Shown here: positions 25,041-38,283 of the stretch, piece after piece | Layout: each line of letters begins with the position of its first letter | Numbering within the stretch: the stretch's first letter is position 1 | NCBI RefSeq assembly: GCF_000182925.2 | Contig: NC_026502.1 | Location: 2,232,001 to 2,296,000 of the forward strand | DNA from: Neurospora crassa OR74A | Taxonomy: Eukaryota; Ascomycota; Sordariomycetes; Sordariales; Sordariaceae | Direction of reading: 5' to 3' | DNA: 64,000 nucleotides | Translations under genes and position numbers: made by a program | The notes under the pieces: model-generated | Database searches by the model: none | What the model saw: the letters and a program-made list of their open reading frames with translations, nothing else | What the model was told of the DNA's origin: nothing

Positions 25041-27049
25041 GTGCCGTGTGTGCTTCCGCAATGGCAAAGAGTCATCTTCACGTCTTCCATTCATGTCATC
25101 GTGTCTTCCCGCGATGAACGTCGGGTCGCGGATGTGATGGACAAACACCGACTGAAACACTACAATATGCCAAGATGCGATAGAAGAGCGAACAGCGGCA
25201 TGCCGAGGACACCTTGCAACCAGGAGCGACCGCATTGTCTTGGCCGACAGCAGGAGTGTTGGTTGATTCCCGTCACTCCCGTTGTTGTCGTTGCGTTGTA
25301 CACACGCAAATGCAAATCTAGCAAATCTTTGGCACAAACCTCAACGTTTCTTCAACCGGCGGCCGATGATCTTGTACGGTCGGGGAAAAACCATACACAA
25401 GAAAGTTAGCAGCCTAACAGATCCATTTTTTCACCCAGTCTCCACCAGGGCTTGGGCAACCTCAACACTGTTACTGCACTATCAGCACCAGATCCTGACC
25501 GGAATTTCCCATATTGAAACCGGGCAACCAAGAAGGCACGGGTAATCGGATGACAAGTAGTCACTAGTGTTGTTTAGCAGCAGAAAGCCGTTTCCAATTC
25601 AGCTCAAGCCCCCATCTTTTATTGACACCGCATGTCCATGCCGCCATGCAATTCCCTTTCGAGCCCAGGGAGACGCCAAAAGGAGATAACGGCGCAAATG
25701 ATCATTGCACACCATTGGCATGCTGTTCAAAATCAAGTTAGCGCTGTATGGGCTCATTTGGCCTCATTGGGTTGTTCTGGGTGGTTTGGCAACACCATCG
25801 ATTCTGTGGCTTCGATCGACTCTCGAGCCTTGGATTTGTCTTGGTGGAGGCACCCGAAAACCTGGCTCGGGGCTGCCGTCTCGAAGGGCTTCTTTGGAGA
25901 ACGTGGAAAGGCTTCGGTGGAGTCATCGGTGTGCATGGGAATCGGACAAGTGCAACCTCTGTCTCCTATCAGGCAATGTATGCTGCCTTCTGGAAAATGG
26001 ACAGATCGATGCAATCTCGAATCCAGAATCCGAAGCGACTTGTCTGTCCTTCACATGACGAAAAGGGGCGCGTCTTGCATTCCTTGAATCGCTTCAGTTG
26101 ATTGACATCTACGAGAATCTCTTCTTCTTCCAGGTGCAGCGTCCATCATCTCCCAACCCATCTTTGTATTTTCCAGCGGTGAGAGAAAGTTTGAGCTTGG
26201 AAGGCACGGGTGGCCACTCACCCATTCGACATGTTTGCGATTTTGACGGAAACTTCCATTTCACATGAGCACGACAGACTGACTGGATGTGTGGCTTAGA
26301 GAGCCGGTACAGACGGAGCTCGTGCTACCTTAGCTGTATGTAGGGTTGAACGGATGGAGGTCAGAAACATAGGGTAGAGGCAGCGCCGCTGGCGTATTTC
26401 CCGCTGACCGCATCGCTTGACTCGCGTCTTGGAACGAGGGCACAAAACCGAAATTTTCCAACACCATTCAACCATGCGAACGATGATCTGATTCTGGCAA
26501 AGCTCCAGGTACAGGTTTGTCCATCGTTTGGGGCCAAATGGCGTACACGATACTGCCCCTTTCCCATACAGAACCTGGAGGCGAATAAACCATTCCTTGG
26601 GCGCAGCGACCGAGGAGGACCATGAACAATCTGGCCCTTTTTGTGTGAAAATTTCGACCGCGTACGACTGATCGCGAGTTGGTTAATCAATTGCGCCCAT
26701 ACAAGCGGCTGAGGTATTACGTCAGAGGCGGCACAGGTCAGTCTTGGCCGTTGACCAGTGAGCGGGGATCTTTGGAAACCTCGGCCGAAGGTGCCGTGAC
26801 GTAACGTCAATCCAGTTGGCGTTTCTTATTGGCCACCTGTCAGCGCGTAGGTCGCAGGCGAGCCACGATCAACCGCAGAGCTGGAACGGGCCGGCACGGG
26901 GCCGGCACATCTACATGTGCCTTACTACTAACGGCGAGGCTACTCCACGGCGCAACCTTTCATCGCATTTCACGATCCTACAATACCTCGCTACGAAGCT
27001 TCTGTCGGGCACATCACGCCAAGTACGCGGTCCGCTTTAAGGTCGCATC

Positions 27050-27096
27050 TTACTGCATTCCTTCATCGAGTATATGTACATAACTCGATGCAGTAA
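27050..27096. repeat. Interrupted palindrome with a palindromic core
   Basis: TTACTGCAT and CGAGT on the left pair with ACTCGATGCAGTAA on the right. The left arm carries an extra 8 bases (TCCTTCAT), and the centre is itself the palindrome TATGTACATA. It could extrude as a hairpin or be a protein-binding site. It lies about 1.1 kb upstream of SSL1. Confidence 0.7.
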
Positions 27097-28205
27097 TTAG
27101 CTTCGATCTTCTCTCCCCCATCTCCAGTAAGTATTGCTAGTTGTGCACTGCACTGTGACAGTTGTTTCGCTCAAGGTAAGGGTCGGTGTTTACCTGTTTC
27201 ACCACATCACGAAACATGCGACTCACGCCATACGGTGTCTGTCTCGCTGGTGACCTTGCAGATTCATTGGACCACGATACCGAAACGGATATATGGACAC
27301 ATCAAAGCCGTGGACCCCATTCCGTCGTCTGGACTCTAGAATTCGGGAGAGCCCGTGCCCGGAATCCGGACCGGAACGGACAGTTGGACTCCCTGGCTGG
27401 CCGTTTTCCACGTGGGATTCCCATTTTGCCAAGCGATTTGACCGCACAAGTATCACGCACCCCCGCAGTACCGACGACGACCGATCCATGATTTATTTGA
27501 GCCTTGTATGCCTACATACTCTTTGAGGTTCTTGATTACTTCAACAGTCTGGTGAACCCCGGGCACAAGCATGTGAAAGTCGCAGGCCCCCGAAGGCATA
27601 GCCCTACATCGCCTCAAGACAATCCAGTGGCCCTTCTGGGTAGCGGGCACATCATGTAGTATATACTTGACACATATGCACGTCCTTTGAATGTCGTGAC
27701 TCGTAACCAAGCTTCAAATCAGAGTTGACCTTCGCTTTGAAGTTGTGGTGGAACCAGATTTCGCTGTCGAATTTCGAGGCCCGTAGTTACACAAACGAGA
27801 TGTCGGTACCCAGCACCGATCTGATTCGATTTCACAGGCCCCACTCTTCCTGCGAGGCTGCCTACATACACGAGTTCGCGCATTTGGGGAACAGCCTTGC
27901 AGTCCAGTAAACATTTCCGGCTTCCACCACACACCACGAACCTTTGTTCAGCTTGTGCATTCAACGTCGTCGCGTATCCCCTTTTCTCCATTCTTTCTTA
28001 TTTCTCTCCGGCACTTTTTCAGCGCGACAACCAGTACCCGGCCTCCCGATCAACACCTACCAGGGAGTTGTCTACACGAACACGACTAAAGGCCCTGATT
28101 ATCGAACTTCTGAACCTTCCACTCGTTTCGAAGTGACCCTCGAGCTTCTCCCACTAAGAGCGCCAGCTACTATCCGTCAAACTATCCCGACAAACATACG
28201 CAAAC

Positions 28206-29682
28206 ATGGCTGACTCGGACGGCGAGTACGCCTCCGACGATGAGCTCAAGAGGCATGGAAAGAGGACAGCGGACGGGCGCAGCAAGCAAACCAAGGCGTC
28301 ATGGGAAGATGTTAAGCGCTCCTGGGATACCGTCTTGGAAACAGCGGACAGCGGCCTCTCCATCGCAGAGATTCGGGAGGCCGAGAAGCGGCGTCGCCTT
28401 CTGCGCGACACGACACCTCTTCAGCGTGGAATTATCCGCCATCTGATGCTTGTGCTCGACATGAGTTTCGCCATGGCCGACAAAGATCTGCTACCAAACC
28501 GTTACCGAGTCGTCCTAAATAACGCCATTGGCTTCGTACGCGAGTATTTCGAGCAGAATCCCATCAGTCAGCTAGGCATCGTGGGAATGCGCGATGGAAT
28601 TGCTGTGCGAATAAGCGACCTGAGCGGGAATCCGGCCGAGCACATCGAAAAGTTGATGCAATGGAGCGAGCAACAAGACCCCCAAGGAAATCCGAGTTTA
28701 CAGAATGCACTTCAAATGTGCCGAGGTGCTCTATAGTCAGCGCTACGGCCCACCCCCTCCGTGACAGAGGTCATTCGCTAACCGCTTCATGTTTTTGTAC
28801 AGTCAAACGCCGTCACATGCCACGCGCGAAATACTGATAATCTACGGTGCCCTCGTCTCAATCGATCCGGGCGACATACACGACACCATCAACGACCTCG
28901 TAGCCGACCGCATCCGCGTCTCGGTCGTTGGCCTCGCCGGCCAAGTCGCCATCTGCAGCGAGCTTTGCAAGCGGACGAACAACCACGACGGCAACTACAG
29001 CGTCGCCGTAGACGAGGTGCACCTCAAGGAGCTCTTCTTCGCCGCCACCACTCCGCCCGTCACCCGCACGCCCGAGCAAAACACCGCCAGCCTGCTCATG
29101 ATGGGCTTTCCCAGCCGCACGCTTGCTCCGAAAGACCATGTCAGCTTCTGCGCCTGCCACGCGAAGCCCACGCGCGAGGGGTACACCTGTCCGCGCTGCG
29201 GAATCAAAGTGTGCCGGCTGCCGATCGACTGTCCGATCTGCAAGCTGACGCTCATCCAGAGCACGCACTTGGCGAGGTCGTACCATCATCTGTTCCCGCT
29301 CAAGGTGTTTGTGGAGGTTCCGTGGTCTCAGGCGTATAAGTCGACGGCGTGCTACTCGTGCCTGACACCCTTTCCTGCTAGGCCAAGGGATTCAGTGGCG
29401 GCAGCGCCAGCTGTGTTAGGAGGGAGAGCCGGAGCTAAAGGTAGCGGGAAACAACAGGACGGCGAGCAGAAAAATCCAAAACCGGAACTCAAGGGTGTCA
29501 GCGAAAGCGGGCGGTATGCTTGCCAGGTATGCGGAAATCATTTTTGCATAGACTGTGATGTCTTTGCCCACGAGACTATTCATAATTGTCCTGGGTGTCA
29601 GAGCGATACGAGGGATGTGGAGAAGGATACGGCAGTAGCAGTACCAGACGGTGGCCCTACACCCATGGTGATGGATTCCTAG
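28206..29682 (+). CDS. ssl1: TFIIH core subunit SSL1 (p44 homologue)
   Basis: SSL1/p44 is a nuclear subunit of the TFIIH core, used in RNA polymerase II initiation and nucleotide excision repair, where it binds and stimulates the XPD/Rad3 helicase. Exons 28206-28735 and 28803-29682 join across a 67-bp intron with branch site GCTAAC and acceptor TACAG, giving 469 residues. The junction reads GALYQTPSHATRE, matching the spacing of the yeast GLLMPVPAHCTRE region. A von Willebrand A domain (about 78-255) begins LMLVLDMSFAMADKDL. A Cys4 zinc motif (CACHAKPTREGYTCPRCG) lies near 294-312, and a C-terminal RING-like motif (CQVCGNHFCIDCD..CPGC) near 417-445. The start ATG has a good context (AACATGG). 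The donor would be GTCAGC, which is unusual, but no better one keeps the conserved sequence. Length fits the family. Confidence 0.93.
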
Positions 29683-30905
29683 AGTGAGGAGCATGCTACA
29701 AATGGCGGCAGATGGAGGACAACAATTAGCCGCTCCGCTTGAACGTTTCAGATTCTTCGGGCGGAACCGAACCGGCCACTCTGGTTAAGAGCATCGATAG
29801 TATGGTATCGTGAACGAAAACGATACGATGACCCGAAACAGAGCAGTTTTAAGGGTATGGCGAACATATCTGTTACATGGAGGGGTTGGCGCTGCAAAGA
29901 ACACGAAAATATACACGGCATCACGATCAAAATATACCCAGACGACTTGGCTAAGAAGAAAGTCCAAAGTGGAACTCCCAAAACCAAAGCTGTAAGGGAC
30001 ACCAGCCGAATAACTAGAGACGACGGGGTCATGGCTTCTTCATGCTCTTTACCAACAAGGCAGTGCAAAGGGATACTAGCGAAAGGGCTAAAGAAATGAC
30101 GGGATCCAACAGATGTGAAATGGTCCTATGAATTCAAGAAGACGATTCGTTGGGTGTGGCGCATCTGTGAAGGAGATGGGAGACGGATATGGTTATGGAA
30201 GAATGATCAAGAAGACTCTTTGCGTATCGGTAGAGTCCCTTGTGACGAGGGGAAAGAGAGGACGGGCACGCAACGAATCATAGATGTGGAGTGATACGGC
30301 AATGTGAGATTTTGAGACCATACCAGCATCATCAAGTAGCGTACTAAAATAGCTAATCTTCATATGTCTACACGGTTCCGGTGATGTTCCGATAAAGGAA
30401 AAATCCTGCCCTTGAACAAATCGGACAAATTATATGCAAGTAGGTAGGAGTGCGTGGTGAAAAACGAGTGAAGAGCAGAATGCGAAAGGAACTTGTTGGG
30501 CGATCATGACTGGCGATTTATGAACAGGTCAACAAAATGTTTCAACCCCTCGTTTTCATTCGAAGCTAATACACCACCGTGAATTCGCTCATTACCTACA
30601 ATTTCACATAGCTGATTTCAGAATGACAAAGTACTATGTAAGCACGTGTCAAAATCATCACATGATTTGCATAACTATGCCAAAGCTACTTTCATGCTCT
30701 ACTTCTCGGTTTGAAGCCATATCGAAACCACAAACAAGTACTGTGCGCCTGCAAGATGCCATGCTAAGACCCTTCCGGCCAGCTCCCCTGCCGGCCGACC
30801 CCCAAGCTTTTGTGCCCAAAAAAAAAAAAAAAAGAGAAAAAAAATTCTACAAAAAAAGAAAATTTGAATCGTCAATCTCATTCACCCAACCTTACGCTCC
30901 CAACT
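29683..30905. other. Convergent intergenic region, SSL1 and HPPD 3' flanks
   Basis: Both neighbouring genes end here, so this should be mostly 3' untranslated and terminator DNA. An A-rich run lies at about 30820-30860. No gene is recognised. Confidence 0.6.
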
Positions 30906-33504
<2,599 letters not shown>

Positions 33505-34308
33505 ATGGCTTACGTCTCATTGAGCACACGAGATCTCAACGTCCTCGAGAAAATCCAGGACCCAGAGTACGATCCCGCCCGGATAGTGCAAGTCGACACT
33601 AGCCTGCCAAAAGACCCCAACTTCAAAGACCAGGCCGTATATGACAAGGTCGCCCAACTAGAGCGCAACATCATCCTCTCCATCCAGCAACTCGAGCTCG
33701 CAAATGCAAAGCCTGCAGCGCATGGAACGACCGACGTGAATAAGACTATTCAAGGCTATCGCAACTGTGTCACCCAGCTGGGAAGCCTCATCCAAGAATA
33801 CCCAGAGTACGCGAGTGCCCGCAACAACAGGGCGCAGGCGATTAGACGGCTAGTTGGCGATTCGATGTTGATCTCGGGCTCCCAGCAGCTTCACCAAGCA
33901 CTGATTCGGAATATCGATGACGCCGAGCGACTGCAGATGGCTGAGACTGCTCTATCTGACCTTGATCGCGCCATCTCGCTCCTGACCCCTGCCACGCCCC
34001 AGACCAGGTTGTCCCAGAATGTGGTTAGGACGCTTTCCAGTGCACACACCCAGAGAGCCGCCATCTATCATATGACGTCCAAGTTGATGGAATCCAACAC
34101 CCTAGCTGTACCACAGGGTCGACGAGAAGGAAGCTGGAACAAGCTGGATTTCGAGGAGAATGCCTCGAGGGACTTTGCTATGGGTGGCAGATATGGCAAC
34201 GAAATCGCGAAAGCACTCGCTGTGAGCACAAACCCAACAGCCAAGCTGTGTGGACAGATGGTCCGGGAGGCGTTAAAGAAAGAGTACGGGCCGGCCTATT
34301 CGGCATGA
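33505..34308 (+). CDS. TTC36-like tetratricopeptide repeat protein
   Basis: A single-exon 267-residue protein from an ATG in good context (GTCATGGCT). The central segment (about 85-115, SLIQEYPEYASARNNRAQAI) is a TPR helix pair. The C-terminal part (about 222-262: ASRDFAMGGRYGNEIAK..LCGQMVREALKKEYG) matches the characteristic end of TTC36, where animal proteins read RRDFERAARLGSPFAR..LCNRML. Human TTC36 is about 190 residues; the extra length is a fungal N-terminal part and an insert within the TPRs. TTC36 in mammals has been linked to tyrosine metabolism through HPD protein stability, so its position next to the HPPD gene is curious, but function in fungi is not established. It is probably cytosolic; no signal or membrane segment is seen. 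Its stop is only about 160 bp from the end of the convergent NCE101-like gene. Confidence 0.85.
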   Translation: MAYVSLSTRDLNVLEKIQDPEYDPARIVQVDTSLPKDPNFKDQAVYDKVAQLERNIILSIQQLELANAKPAAHGTTDVNKTIQGYRNCVTQLGSLIQEYPEYASARNNRAQAIRRLVGDSMLISGSQQLHQALIRNIDDAERLQMAETALSDLDRAISLLTPATPQTRLSQNVVRTLSSAHTQRAAIYHMTSKLMESNTLAVPQGRREGSWNKLDFEENASRDFAMGGRYGNEIAKALAVSTNPTAKLCGQMVREALKKEYGPAYSA

Positions 34309-34469
34309 GGGTCAAGGAACTGGCGATGCTGTACAATTAAAGAGAGCTGTTTCTGTAGGATAATGGTGATGAGAAATTTTACGAAAAGCAAGGCGCGACC
34401 ATGGCCGCAACCGTCTGTTTCTCGGTAGCAAGTGACTGCATCATGTTGACATGATCAGATAGTACCAGC

Positions 34470-34711
34470 TCACGAGCTCTTGGCAGTAGAGGTGAGACCA
34501 AGGCGCCTATATATAGGTAGGTTTAGCACGGGTCGTAGATCCCCGCAGGAGAAAGTGAAGCATACCGACGAGCAATCTGAAAGATCTCCTGGGTGGTGCG
34601 GCCTTTCTCCTTCTCCTCGCGGTTAATTCTCAAAGCCGCAGCGGAAACGCCGATGAAGACGGCAAAGATGGGATCCGCAACCCGGGAGATGATGTAAACT
34701 GGGGCAGGCAT
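34470..34711 (-). CDS. nce101: NCE101-like small single-pass membrane protein
   Basis: Yeast Nce101 was found through a screen for export of proteins lacking signal peptides; its biochemical role is unclear. The N-terminus here, a hydrophobic segment ISRVADPIFAVFIGVSAAAL followed by a basic/acidic stretch RINREEKEKGRTTQE, fits the family (yeast protein 53 residues). Reading straight through gives 62 residues ending YASLSPAGIYDPC. A better model splices a 59-bp intron (34507-34565, GTATGC..ATATAG, with a GCTAAAC branch region), giving exons 34566-34711 and 34470-34506, 60 residues, ending IARRRLGLTSTAKSS. The start codon is the first ATG. The gene is divergent from eL27 with 600 bp between starts, so the two may share a promoter. 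Confidence 0.78.
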
Positions 34712-35311
34712 TCTGTGTCGAGTACAGGAAATGTTTGGGTATGTTTGAGTGGTGATAAGACGGCCGAGTGTAGCGGGTTGATGTTATTCAACGAATTAAG
34801 TTGTCGTGAACTTGGGGGGTAATTGGTGATTGACTGAAGCGAGCCGGCAATCACTTGAGGAAAACGCAACTTTTGGGCATTGGATTTGGTTCAGTTTCCA
34901 TTCATTCACCTTGACGGATTTCACTCCAAAGTTCCATTCCCTTGGCTTCCCCAGCGGCAGGCCCCGTTCATGCCCCGCACGCAGTCCACACTTGGAAGTC
35001 TTGGCAAGGACAGCTCCCGAGCCTCAGGTTTTATGGACGACGCACAGACCAGGGCTTAGTCATCAGAGTGCACTGCTGTGCCCGCTCGAATTTTGAAAGC
35101 CCACAAACTGGAAATTATTTCGGGAAAGACTTCAACACGGTCGTCAGCTACTTGTCTCTGAGCCTTACAACCGACTTCAGGCAAGGCCCCGCTGGATCAC
35201 TGAGTACGTCCATACTGTCCCTCTGCATTTTTGGGTTTTTTTCGACGCGACTTCCGAGTTTCCCGTGTCGTTCACCCCCTCTAACCTCAATCCACCACAG
35301 AATCAGTCAAG
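34712..35311. promoter_or_regulatory. Compact bidirectional promoter region between NCE101-like and eL27 genes
   Basis: 600 bp separate two divergent start codons, one of them of a ribosomal protein gene that should be strongly expressed. A pyrimidine-rich stretch at about 35205-35290 (with a T-run at 35233-35240) sits just before the eL27 start, as is usual for fungal ribosomal protein leaders. No defined factor site was identified. Confidence 0.5.
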
Positions 35312-36140
35312 ATGAAGTTCTTGAAGACGTCGCGAGTCTGCCTCGTTACCCGGGGTCGTTATGCCGGCAAGAAGGTACGCTGCTACACCTGCCACACCTC
35401 TACTTTGCCCACCCGACCGGAAATCCTCGTTGTCTTGTCCCGTGTCGTCCGAGTTCCGTCACCAATCTCGAATTTTGACCAAATCGATCGGAGGAGAAAC
35501 GAGTTGCTGCAAATTTGCGTTGGACCAATGGCGTTTGGGAAGGAAAGGGACAAACGACCGACAATCGATTCCGACTGCTGCGCGACAACGACGCGATGGG
35601 GGAAAAGACAAGCCGAGGATTGATGGAATAGGGGAACTCTCGCAACGAGATAATGCGAAAAGCCGAAAACACCATGATCGCTGACTGACTGTCCTTGGTT
35701 CAGGTCGTCATCATCCAGCCCGTTGACAACGGCTCCAAGACCCACCCCTACGGTCACGCCATTGTTGCCGGTATCGAGAGATACCCCAGCAAGATCACTC
35801 GCCGCATGAGCAAGACCCGCCAGGAGAAGCGCTCCAAGGTCAAGCCCTTCATCAAGGTCATCAACTACAACCACTTGATGCCCACCCGCTACACCCTCGA
35901 GCTTGAGGGTCTCAAGGGCTCCGTCTCCGCCGAGACTTTCAAGGAGGTTTCCCAGCGCGAGGATGCCAAGAAGACCGTCAAGAAGGTTCTCGAGGAGCGT
36001 TACACCTCCGGCAAGAACAGGTGGTTCTTCACCCCTCTCCGTACGTTTTCCCGTCCCCCCACCATACCTTTTCCCTTCTGTCTCGTAAACACTCAGGGAC
36101 AAGGACGCGCAATACTGACCCTGCATCTTTAGGTTTCTAA
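35312..36140 (+). CDS. rpl27: 60S ribosomal protein eL27
   Basis: Structural protein of the large cytosolic ribosomal subunit. Three exons: 35312-35374 (21 codons, [20 protein letters not shown]..), 35704-36040, and a tiny 8-base last exon 36133-36140 that supplies only the end of an Arg codon, Phe and the stop. The protein is 135 residues (yeast L27 is 136) and ends in the family's WFFTPLRF. A KOW-type RNA-binding segment lies at the N-terminus ([17 protein letters not shown]). Introns of 329 bp (GTACGC..TTCAG) and 92 bp (GTACGT..TTTAG) both keep the frame. Codon use is strongly C-ending, typical of highly expressed genes. A long first intron right after the 5' coding end is common in fungal ribosomal protein genes. 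Confidence 0.97.
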
Positions 36141-38283
36141 ATTAGTCTTCTACTCTCGGTCTGGGCAGGGCGCATGGTTTTAGGGGGCTGTATACAGCAT
36201 TCATCCAGGGAATAAAACTTGAGGCTTCCTGACTAGTCTGAAATTAACGGCAAATTGAAACAAGAGAGATGACGACCATATCAACCATTCCAATTTCAAT
36301 TCATCCACGTGCGGGCAGTCTTCAAGTCTCAGGCATCTCATCGAAGGACATGGATCTGCGGATTCCAACTCTTTGAAACGGAGAAGGGGGATTGCCCCTG
36401 GAGGGAAGCACTTCGAAAACAGAACAGCGATCGATACCCATAGACCGGCGACGGATAGTGTTCCTGGTCGCGAGCCCCATGAAAGGGACTAGATACATCA
36501 ACTTGATGAATCATTGAAGCAAACGAATGAGCGGGATTTGGAGACAACAATGGCCAATGATTTGGGTCAGTATATGACCATGATGTGAGATGTGTTCACC
36601 TCGCCCACGTACTTTTGCCAAAATACCACCTCCCTTTTTCTCTCTCCGGCCACCTCGTCGTTCAGACGCTATGTACTTAGATTGTTGCAGTTTATTGACG
36701 CGCAATGCTGAAGCCAGCGGCCAAAGTGAAACTAGACATCATAGTCCACAGGGCTACTTGAATCAACATCCTACAGAGAAAATATCAATATGTCACTGGA
36801 ACATACTCGTACCTAGACCTCAAGAGGTTCAGAAACACATATGTAGGCAGGTACAGGTAGATCATCTAAACCGTTGCCTAAGCATCATCTTCCTGCTCTC
36901 CACGTTTTTTATCTTCAGATACCTTGGCTCACACTTGCTAAGATGCTGAAGACCAAGAACACATCCTTATCCACCTCCCTCACTGCAGAAGCCGCACTCA
37001 CACTTCCTCGTTGTTTATGACATGAGGAGGCAATATTGCAATAGAGGAGGAGCATAAAAAAACGACACAAGTCTACCTAATCTACCTAAAGTCTCATCCC
37101 CCTTCACCTGTCTCCTTGAGTCCTTGGCCCTGCCATTCTGCAACCCCCCGAGAACATTTCAGCAACACAACTCACCACCTCTCCAATATATTTTTACCGT
37201 GTGCATGGGCCATACAGTACTCAAGCTAAGCTGAATGAGCATCTGGTTTTATATCCACCAGCATCCTGGCCACATTGTCCACTCCCAAGGATAAACTCCC
37301 CGCTCCCAGCTTGTGAGGACATTAGTCAAAAAACAAAGCAAAAGAAAAAGAAAAAGAGAAAGAAAAATTGAAAACAAAAAGAATACCTACTCTTTCTAGG
37401 AATGAAAAAAAGAAAAAAAAAGAAAGGAAAAGTAAGGTTTTCAGGGGACGGAACATCTTTCTTGCCTGGTAACTCGAGCAAGTTTCCAAGAGCAGTACCA
37501 GTTCGGAATGTATGGCAGACAACCGAGATATCTTGGTCCTTCGGTGATACAGACGGGCACACACACATGCACGCACTGCCTTCACAGCAATCACGGCGCC
37601 AATATCCCGAGCTCCATGAGCATTCACTTGAGTACGCTTCACACCCACAAGTCCTCATTGATTCTGGTTCATCAACCATGTATTCCTGCCAACCATTTCT
37701 ATCCTGTCCTATCATATCAACCATATACCTGCCTGCAACCGGCGCCGCTACCCTCGCTCATCCCGTTCCCGTAATCCCAGAATTTTCCGGTATATCTATC
37801 ACCTGTCGCCCATTTGCCCACTTTCTCTCTCTGCCTTTGACATGACTCTCATTGCGACCCTTACTCCTCTCCCGAAAGTTGGTGTGAAAACATAGCTAAA
37901 AGCAAAATGAAAAGCGAAGTAACCAACTCTTATGACCTGGCTAGAGAAGATGACGTATAACCTGGTTCGACTTGATCGGCGAAGAGATGAAATAAAAAAA
38001 AACGCAACAGGGAGAGGTCTTTTGTAACTGTGAGATTCAAAGAAGACGAATATTACCTGCCCCTTTCATGCTTCCCTACTGGCAAAGCGGCGAGAAACCC
38101 ATCTATATCCCTGAGGGTATGTCGTGCTGAATACTTGAAAGTGTGGGAAACTTGCTGAAGAGGATTACAAGGTCGATATTTTTTAGTAGTAGACACCAAA
38201 TGACAACATCCCCTTTTGCAGAGTTCGGTTCTCTCGCGTCCAACTCATGCGCCGTTCCCGCACATTAACTCCTTGCTCCGAGC
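36141..38283. other. Convergent intergenic region, eL27 and transporter 3' flanks
   Basis: 2.1 kb with low-complexity A/G-rich tracts at about 37325-37440 (AAAG-type units). No supported gene. Frames seen here are short and owe their length to the low-complexity tracts. Confidence 0.6.

Larger units (their letters stand above)
23392..28205. other. Divergent intergenic region between the kinase and SSL1 genes
   Basis: About 4.8 kb separate two divergently transcribed genes. The first kilobase left of the kinase probably holds its promoter and a long leader; it contains a (GCT)n tract at about 23781-23803. A CACTA-type tandem repeat lies at 24992-25040 and a 47-bp interrupted palindrome at 27050-27096. 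A pyrimidine-rich stretch around 27930-28030 looks like the transcription-start region of SSL1. Open frames here are short and overlap on both strands; I recognise none. Confidence 0.55.

Noticed and set aside
28858-29289. 143-codon minus-strand open frame opposite SSL1
   Set aside because: Antisense shadow of a conserved zinc-binding protein, with no motif of its own.
35375-35703. Possible box C/D snoRNA in the first intron of eL27
   Set aside because: A CTGA D-box candidate is present near the 3' end, but the best C-box (TTGATGG) has two mismatches and no terminal stem is visible.
35383-36126. 247-codon minus-strand open frame opposite eL27
   Set aside because: It is antisense to a gene with strong C-ending codon bias, which suppresses stops in the opposing frame. 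The translation is repetitive (Leu/Gly/Val/Asp-rich) and matches nothing.
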